From Leptospira langatensis (lineage in GTDB: Bacteria > Spirochaetota > Leptospiria > Leptospirales > Leptospiraceae): DNA of 64,000 nt. Where the stretch lies: assembly GCF_004770615.1 (NCBI RefSeq), contig NZ_RQER01000007.1, forward strand, positions 376,367 to 440,366, given 5' to 3'. The notes beneath the pieces were generated by a model that saw nothing but the letters and a program-made list of their open reading frames with translations, was not told the origin of the DNA and did not search any database. Both the position numbers and the translations under genes were made by a program. Shown piece by piece: positions 59,001-64,000 of the stretch. Numbering within the stretch: the first letter of the stretch is position 1; every line of letters begins with the position of its first letter.

Positions 59001-59481
59001 AATCAGAGCAGAACAAAAATTTAATCTAATTTTAGAAGAACGTAAGGATCGTTTCAAACCGGGTGCTGCCGGTAAAAGCTTAAGACAAATTAAATCAAAA
59101 ATTCAATCAGATTTACTCACCGTAATCGATTCTCTCTTAAAAAAGAAGGGAGCACAAAATTTATCCTTCGATGAGAAGGAAAACTCTTTTATATCCGAAA
59201 TGGATAATCTGAAAGGGAATGGAATTGAAATTGTCCAAGAAATCCGTGACATTTTCGGGCGCCATCCATTCTCATCCAACCAACTCACTTACCTTAGAAA
59301 TCAATTAAAGAAATATGGAATTAACCTAGACCGGGGGATTAGTTTTGTTCAATATAAAGATTTTGCTCATACGCTTGTGGACTTTTATAATAAGCATATC
59401 ATTTCGGAACCTTCGCTTCGCGGAACTATTTACAAAAAGGAAGAGATTATCGGACGAAAAATCCTAACAATCTTTACGTAG
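56041..59481 (+). CDS. PLD-nuclease and SNF2-type helicase fusion, defence-associated
   Basis: The 1146-residue protein combines an N-terminal phospholipase D-like nuclease domain (about 20-200) with H137-x-K139 and a GSSNFSESGF second part, and a superfamily 2 helicase. Helicase motifs are SVGLGKTF (Walker A at 281-286), IIDEAHRAR with Asp362-Glu363-His365, LLLTATPFNNS, ATDVLSEGVNLQDAD and the arginine finger QRVGRVNRIG (781-790). A 250-residue helical C-terminus follows. It lies 5 bases before a large DNA methyltransferase. By family it should translocate on DNA and may cut it, as in restriction or DISARM-type systems. Confidence 0.9.
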   Translation: MEFPAIIDNNTEETQLANVFNQFLLPYANQIDAAVGYFYYSGFDLIAPGLLKNPLFQNIDSVPNDSIRIIMSPRTDRRTAFLLNTGIQLSIQDQVKDIISQIEFDIAGKDITHISFFLELLKRKILNVRLYTEDFFHAKAYLAKLKLSNGTHFHSIVGSSNFSESGFTDNRELNLTNSDKLHYDHLLNWFQKIWNSSTVELNESLIQIVDSERNSRAKGLPTSIGLSPFEAYLFLIRHYLGELTKERLEKTELLAEFQQVGAENVLGKLEILGGAIVSDSVGLGKTFTAAEVIRRYREKGARVLIVAPPTLIPQWKETLEIFFNIPESQHIQFLSQGKLGQENGDKIQSLKGGKEFNLIIIDEAHRARNRETFLYQNIRALQPQDISQQAAVLLLTATPFNNSIRDLQNLINLCTTDAKLYAAGFSPNAFDKFHEKIKSLKSGKNISALETDFDFQKSITEIRDLLNGIMLLRMRSSIKRNYRNITIAGKPLEFQEPEVRKLNYSYTNKQHELFQELSGFLEKLHLPHIILSNPESGRTLSYLYLLLLYKRIESSLYAFYCSLLNIIEKENELLKALDSGDSIEVLLQKYNRYRLQTEIIDPEETSNLFDGGSIPEGEESEEDSKIKFTADDVRSWISNDIYEIRNFIKRHLEPLQTNVDQPISLIDPKIETYINTLRSTRFRKCITFSEYKDTAQYIEYHLKMSPSNFQQFRSTMVTSGDPELKSKLERFAPRGQRANVAPGEEFDILIATDVLSEGVNLQDADLLLNFDLPWNPMRIVQRVGRVNRIGSENRISVLNMTPNDEVLNGFLKLLEILNSKVQQVAILLGKEMAILSSEDEHIDIREIGEEIKNVRDADSMDRLEELSQKTSIFTGIEGETEEDHFRSFLQFSASKNHIRPEDFDTLVTPNLQRTYYTILTENPKNTYSLFEIHGRRGEHKDLLSRHWIRISENGDAKEEFPYPFIESPISPTAPMASSKTLSLIELEIRAEQKFNLILEERKDRFKPGAAGKSLRQIKSKIQSDLLTVIDSLLKKKGAQNLSFDEKENSFISEMDNLKGNGIEIVQEIRDIFGRHPFSSNQLTYLRNQLKKYGINLDRGISFVQYKDFAHTLVDFYNKHIISEPSLRGTIYKKEEIIGRKILTIFT

Positions 59482-59486
59482 TATTA

Positions 59487-62400
59487 ATGGCAAGAGCTGA
59501 TCGAATTAAAGAAATCATTTTAAACTCAAAATCTTTAGAAGATGTCGCTACACTTTTCCAAGAACTAAAATTTTCCATTAGCCAAGAAACTCAATCATTG
59601 ATCGTTGAAATTGATGAGAATAGCTATATCGAAGTTTTTGTCTATACGGATAATTCTGAACTTATTAAACGAGCAGGGCAGCATGTCTATCAAAGAGTAG
59701 GAATACTCGGAATTTCTAAAAATTTTGAGGAATGGACATTTCTACGAAAAGGATTCGAAGATAAAATTCGTATCCAAAAATATAAATTCAAAAGAACAGA
59801 CATTCGAGAAAATCGAAACCCAATTGCAATCCAAAGATTATGTGATTTAAAGCCTGGAAACATTTCTGGATTCGAAGATTTGTTTGAAAGGAAGGATATT
59901 TCAAATAAATTCTATAAGGAATTCAAAAAGCAAAAGATAGAACTAATTAATTCCATATCGGGCATCTCAGACCAATGGGATCGTAAACTTTATGCACAAA
60001 TCCTATTAGATCGCCTAATATTCCTTTTCTTTCTACAATCCAGAAATCTTCTGAATGAAAACCCTAGATACTTTGCAGAAAAATATAGAGACTACTGCAA
60101 AAGGAAAAACGAATTTTACGAAACTTTTTTGAAAGAATTATTCTTTAATGCACTCTGTAGAAAGGAAAGAGAAAAACATACTCTCACCATCGTTGGTAAC
60201 ACGATCCCCTATCTAAATGGAGGGTTATTTTTAAAACACGAGATTGAAGAAAAATACCTGAAAATTCAAGTATCCAATGAGTCATTCGCAGCCATTTTTC
60301 AATTTTTCGAATCCTGGAACTGGAATGTAAACGAAAGATCCGATTCAGACGAAGATTCCATCGATCCTTATATCCTGGGATATATTTTCGAAAATACTCT
60401 GGGAGATAATAAATCCGGCGGAGTTTATTATACTCCCTCCTCCCTGTCCGAGTTTCTTACCGATGAAACGATTGAAGAACATATTTTCAAAAAAGCGAAT
60501 GGAATCAGTGCTTCCGGTTTCTATAAAAATACGGAAGAATTTATAAATAATTCAACTGAATCTGAGCTAATCATTTTCTTCGAAACCATTCTCTCACCGA
60601 TTAAAATTTGTGATCCAGCTTGCGGATCTGGACAATTCCTTGTCCAGTCTCTGCATTCACTCTCTTATTATCATAAATTACTTTCAAATCGCATTTTAAA
60701 ATCAAATTTACAAGAAATTCGAGCCAGAATTGAAAAACCAAAAGGATATTCACTAGAAAGGAATCCAATTTACGGTATAAGAAGATTTGTTGCATCGAAC
60801 AATCTATACGGAGTAGATATTCTTCCAGAAGCAGCAGAAATCACAAAATTGCGATTATTTTTAGCAATGGTAGAAGGGATCGAAATTTCTTCTGATCAAT
60901 TGGAGCCATTACCCAATATTGATTTTCATATTCGCAGCGGAGATTCACTCACTGGATTCCTATTTCTACCGGAAGATTTTTTTGACGGTCTGCCGTCTCA
61001 AAGTTCGAAAGCAAAAAACAGAAAAGAATCCCCTTCAATTGGTGTTCTAGACTTCGGGGATGCCCCTAGTAAGATGGCAAGAAAAGAAAAGTTAATTTTC
61101 CTTTATACAAACGAAAATGACCCTGACAAAGCCCTCCAACTTCGTTCCGAAATTCGAGAAATAGATTTAGAATTGCAGCAGGTCTTAAACCAAAGATTGG
61201 AACACTTACTTTCGGAATGGAAAGTAAAACCGAAAAAGAAAATTGATTTTATCGATGAGAAAAAGGATCTAAAAGCGATCGAACTTATAAATCAATTCGT
61301 GTTAAGAACAGAAGACTTAAAACCATTCCATTACGGGATGGAGTTTTCTACGGTCATCCATCCATCTTACCCGAAGGAAGCAGGCTTTGATATTATTCTA
61401 ATGAATCCTCCTTGGGAAGTTTGGAAGCCAAATTCACAGGAATTTTTCGAAAGTTATATTCCTCAATTTAGAGATCTAGATAAAAACGAGGCAAGACTCG
61501 CAGTAGCGACTCTATTTAAGAAGAACGCAAAAATCAAAGACGAATGGCTCCAACATTGTTTAAATCTTACAGCTACAGGAGATTTATTCCGTAATTCAGA
61601 CTTTTTTCCAAATCGAGGATCAGGTGACATCAATCTTTATAAACTTTTTTTAGAAAGAGCATGGCATCTATTAAAAGAAGAAGGCTCATTAGGGATCGTA
61701 ATACCTTCTGGACTGTATTCTGATTTAGGATGTAAAGATCTACGTAAAATGCTTTTTACAGAAGGCAAAATCAATTTTCTTTACGGATTCGAAAACTCGA
61801 AAGCACTCTTTGAAAACGTTCACCGAAGTTTTAAGTTCATCCTCCTATCAGCTACGAAAGAAACAAACGGTCCCGGAAAATCAGTCCCCTCTGCCTTTAT
61901 GTTACATTCGGAGCAGGACCTTCGTTCCGTCCACCAAACCAAGAAGGATATGCAAACTATAAAAGTAGAGAAATCAAACATAAGCTCTTTGGATAAACGA
62001 TTTTTAGATCTACCTATCAACTTAATACAGAAATTAAGTCCAGATTCTTTAAGCCTAATGGAATTCAAATCAGACACAGACATTAGCATAGTAAAGAAAA
62101 TGGCAAAGTTTCCTAGATTAGGGGAAGAACTCGAAGGCAAGTGGAACGTAAAACTTTCCTCAGAGTTTCACATGACAAACCATGCTCACCTTTTTATGAC
62201 CAAGGAGCAGTTGTTAAAGCTGGGTGCAAAATACGATTCTGAAATGATGATTTGGAAAAAAGGAAAGGAAGAATGGTGGCCTTTATATGAAGGTAGAATG
62301 ATAAGCCAATACGATCATCGTGCGGCTGGATATATAAGTGGATCCCAGCGATCTGCAATTTGGGACTATTGTGATTTTCCGAAAAATAGAGAGGTAAGGC

Positions 62401-62993
62401 CACACTACTGGATTATACCGCAATGGAAAAATGGGAAAGGTTATAAAATCTATATTTGCGTAGTTACAGCCTCTTCCAATAAAAGAACAGGCCTTGCAAC
62501 GCTCGTCAACAGAAAAGAGTCGTCAGGAAATTCATTGGCCGTCATTGATACCGAAAATGCAGAAGCGAACCTTTACTTAACGGCAATTATTAATAGTTTC
62601 ACATTAGATTACTATGTAAGATTGCGAATACCGGGAAATAATTACAACCAAGCAGTTATATTTGATTTGCCTACACCTCGGTTTTCAACAAGAGGTCTGG
62701 AGACCAGCACAAAATATGAATCTAAATTAATTGAGTTAACCGCTAGTTTAGTTGGAACAACCAACGCTTTCAACCAGCTCCTCCAAGAAATCTTTGGACC
62801 TAAAGCTAATTTTGCAACTCATGGAGTTACTGATCCAAGGAAAAGACAAAAAATCAAAAACCAAATTGATGCGATTGTCGCAAAAATTTACGATCTGACT
62901 GAGGAAGAGTTTCAGCATATTCTCTCGACCTTTCCCTTGGTGGAAAATGAGATCAAGGAAGGTGTCATGGAGGAGTGGAGAAAGCTAAATTGA
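59487..62993 (+). CDS. Large Eco57I/PglX-like N6-adenine DNA methyltransferase
   Basis: The 1168-residue protein has SAM-binding motif I DPACGSGQFLVQSL starting at Asp376 and catalytic motif IV NPPW (640-643), the signature of N6-adenine methyltransferases of the gamma class. A helical N-terminal domain of about 350 residues precedes, a coiled-coil insertion lies between motifs I and IV, and the C-terminal 450 residues are likely target recognition. No separate specificity subunit exists. The start codon follows the helicase stop by 5 bases without a good ribosome-binding site, so the two proteins are coupled and probably form one complex. Confidence 0.9.
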   Translation: MARADRIKEIILNSKSLEDVATLFQELKFSISQETQSLIVEIDENSYIEVFVYTDNSELIKRAGQHVYQRVGILGISKNFEEWTFLRKGFEDKIRIQKYKFKRTDIRENRNPIAIQRLCDLKPGNISGFEDLFERKDISNKFYKEFKKQKIELINSISGISDQWDRKLYAQILLDRLIFLFFLQSRNLLNENPRYFAEKYRDYCKRKNEFYETFLKELFFNALCRKEREKHTLTIVGNTIPYLNGGLFLKHEIEEKYLKIQVSNESFAAIFQFFESWNWNVNERSDSDEDSIDPYILGYIFENTLGDNKSGGVYYTPSSLSEFLTDETIEEHIFKKANGISASGFYKNTEEFINNSTESELIIFFETILSPIKICDPACGSGQFLVQSLHSLSYYHKLLSNRILKSNLQEIRARIEKPKGYSLERNPIYGIRRFVASNNLYGVDILPEAAEITKLRLFLAMVEGIEISSDQLEPLPNIDFHIRSGDSLTGFLFLPEDFFDGLPSQSSKAKNRKESPSIGVLDFGDAPSKMARKEKLIFLYTNENDPDKALQLRSEIREIDLELQQVLNQRLEHLLSEWKVKPKKKIDFIDEKKDLKAIELINQFVLRTEDLKPFHYGMEFSTVIHPSYPKEAGFDIILMNPPWEVWKPNSQEFFESYIPQFRDLDKNEARLAVATLFKKNAKIKDEWLQHCLNLTATGDLFRNSDFFPNRGSGDINLYKLFLERAWHLLKEEGSLGIVIPSGLYSDLGCKDLRKMLFTEGKINFLYGFENSKALFENVHRSFKFILLSATKETNGPGKSVPSAFMLHSEQDLRSVHQTKKDMQTIKVEKSNISSLDKRFLDLPINLIQKLSPDSLSLMEFKSDTDISIVKKMAKFPRLGEELEGKWNVKLSSEFHMTNHAHLFMTKEQLLKLGAKYDSEMMIWKKGKEEWWPLYEGRMISQYDHRAAGYISGSQRSAIWDYCDFPKNREVRPHYWIIPQWKNGKGYKIYICVVTASSNKRTGLATLVNRKESSGNSLAVIDTENAEANLYLTAIINSFTLDYYVRLRIPGNNYNQAVIFDLPTPRFSTRGLETSTKYESKLIELTASLVGTTNAFNQLLQEIFGPKANFATHGVTDPRKRQKIKNQIDAIVAKIYDLTEEEFQHILSTFPLVENEIKEGVMEEWRKLN

Positions 62994-63016
62994 ATGGGGA
63001 CAAACTATTTGCAACC

Positions 63017-63862
63017 TTACAGTCCTATAAACCAATCCTTTTCAACTACCACGTCTTCGACCATTCTCTCTTTAACAAATACGCCCAAACGAAGCTCCTT
63101 TAATTTGGTAACTAATTCTTGACCATCAATTAAATCTAAAGGGATTGCTCCATCCCTTAGGGCTTCCCTTTTTGCTTCGGAAGTAAATCGACCTGTCGTA
63201 ATGATTAAACCTTTATCAGCACGACCAGACATAGCCCCCCGAAAGTCTCGAACCACGGAAGGCCCGACAACGTCTTTGTATCTCTTACACTGAAAATAGA
63301 CATGAAAAGAAAGCAATCCCCCTAGACGGACTACCCCGCGACCATCAATACCACCATCTCCTGAACGACCAGTAATCTCTACATTAACGAATCCAGATTC
63401 TCTCAATATCCTTTGGCAAAGTCTTTCAAATGCGTCAGATTTCATTTGTTTTAGCAAATTCAGCAATTCGTCTTGCCATGAAATATTTTCTTCCGGCTCT
63501 AGTTCATCAATCTCACTATTAGATTCGAAATCTTCTTTAATACGAAACTTTTCTTTAACCTTTTGCACCACGGTTAGGCGATCGACTTGTTTAGTTTCCC
63601 TTCCTTCCTGCGTAAGAGCCCATATACCTCTTGCAGTATTTTCAAGTAATCCGTAGTTCTTTAGGTAATTTCGTGCCCATGCAAGTCGGTAATTAAAACG
63701 AGATCTAGATTGATTTTTCATAAGCTCGTTCAAATCTGCATCCGACAAGTTAAGAAGTTTTGCGACCTCTTCCTCCAATTCATCTATGGAAGCGGATCCG
63801 CCTAAATTATGAAACGCCTGTAACGCCGGATTTAATAAATTATCGTAAGTAGGGATAGACAC
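63017..63862 (-). CDS. mrr: Mrr-type restriction endonuclease
   Basis: The 281-residue protein has an N-terminal winged-helix Mrr_N domain (about 1-100) and a C-terminal PD-(D/E)xK nuclease. The catalytic pattern is GRSGDGGIDGRG with Asp169 and Asp173, then FQCKRYK with Gln191-x-Lys193, the Gln variant common in Mrr. Mrr enzymes cut methylated or otherwise modified DNA. It is convergent with the methylase gene, with only 23 bases between. Co-location suggests that it guards against foreign methylation or belongs to the same island; its independent orientation argues against one operon. Confidence 0.92.
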   Translation of the reverse strand: MSIPTYDNLLNPALQAFHNLGGSASIDELEEEVAKLLNLSDADLNELMKNQSRSRFNYRLAWARNYLKNYGLLENTARGIWALTQEGRETKQVDRLTVVQKVKEKFRIKEDFESNSEIDELEPEENISWQDELLNLLKQMKSDAFERLCQRILRESGFVNVEITGRSGDGGIDGRGVVRLGGLLSFHVYFQCKRYKDVVGPSVVRDFRGAMSGRADKGLIITTGRFTSEAKREALRDGAIPLDLIDGQELVTKLKELRLGVFVKERMVEDVVVEKDWFIGL

Positions 63863-63935
63863 GTTAGTAGCCGATTATTTAACTTTTTCCGACCAAACCT
63901 TCTAAATCCCAATCCTTTTTCCTCCGTAAAAACAA

Positions 63936-63962
63936 AAAAGCCAGGTGTGTAACCTGGCTTTT
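63936..63962. terminator. Bidirectional terminator at the right edge
   Basis: The perfect 11-bp stem AAAAGCCAGGT/ACCTGGCTTTT has T-tracts on both sides, the stronger one reading leftwards. A minus-strand stop TAA lies at 63986-63988, so the last bases may be the end of a gene beyond the window. Confidence 0.85.
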
Positions 63963-64000
63963 GAATTTTTGCGTTCTATTTGCACTTAATAACTGGAATG

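Overview
The window looks like chromosomal DNA of a Leptospira species. I base this on the protein repertoire and not on a marker gene: many lipoproteins with relaxed lipoboxes, DUF1566 and Kelch-type lipoproteins, isolated tRNA-Ile and tRNA-Ala genes with no rRNA beside them, and frequent TTG/GTG starts. No rRNA gene, CRISPR array or intact insertion sequence is visible.

Layout. 1-6544: the end of a cut-off gene, a Dps ferritin behind a palindrome-rich promoter, a DegT/DnrJ-type sugar aminotransferase, a DUF1566 lipoprotein and the Lon protease. 6870-9939: two tandem pectinacetylesterase-like lipoproteins. 9947-18254: a macrodomain protein, an unknown exported protein, a chemotaxis receptor, two multi-pass membrane proteins, a zinc alcohol dehydrogenase, a hotdog thioesterase and a GST-like oxidoreductase. 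18337-22466: two related hybrid-free sensor histidine kinases sharing an unusual insertion. 22592-27072: a minus-strand operon (SMP-30/strictosidine-synthase-like protein, ACAD11-like acyl-CoA dehydrogenase, aminoglycoside-phosphotransferase-fold kinase, DUF6285 protein, histidine phosphatase) whose core resembles the LvaABC module for 4-hydroxyacid catabolism. 27233-35027: a cyclic-nucleotide-binding protein, an acyltransferase, two tRNAs, a sugar dehydrogenase lipoprotein, a large membrane protein and a flavin oxidoreductase fused to a membrane polyferredoxin. 35033-40803: a nuclease remnant, a TfoX-domain protein with a lysine-rich tail, and a heavy-metal RND efflux operon (TolC-like and CzcA-like) without an adaptor gene. 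40924-53516: a lipoprotein, split PutA (proline dehydrogenase and P5C dehydrogenase), an alpha/beta hydrolase, a TetR-controlled SDR-DUF1326-DUF2182 operon with twin operators, a GFA protein, a Kelch lipoprotein, a sterol-desaturase-family hydroxylase and a MATE exporter lying between direct copies of a dispersed repeat.

53.9-63.9 kb is different in character: visibly AT-richer and full of defence-type genes. It starts with an XRE/ImmA-IrrE regulator-protease overlapping a PIN-domain gene whose frame is broken by one base, then a YdjM-like membrane protein, then a 1146-residue PLD-nuclease/SNF2-type helicase, a 1168-residue Eco57I/PglX-like adenine methyltransferase only 5 bases behind it, and a convergent Mrr endonuclease. 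I read this as a horizontally acquired defence island. The helicase-methylase pair behaves like a type ISP or DISARM-like restriction system divided over two polypeptides. This is the most promising candidate for an uncharacterised system.

Regulatory highlights are a triple half-site operator in the dps promoter, a pair of identical inverted operators between SDR and TetR, a -35/-10-overlapping inverted repeat with an apparently leaderless start at the ImmA gene, and an inverted repeat between the two esterase genes.
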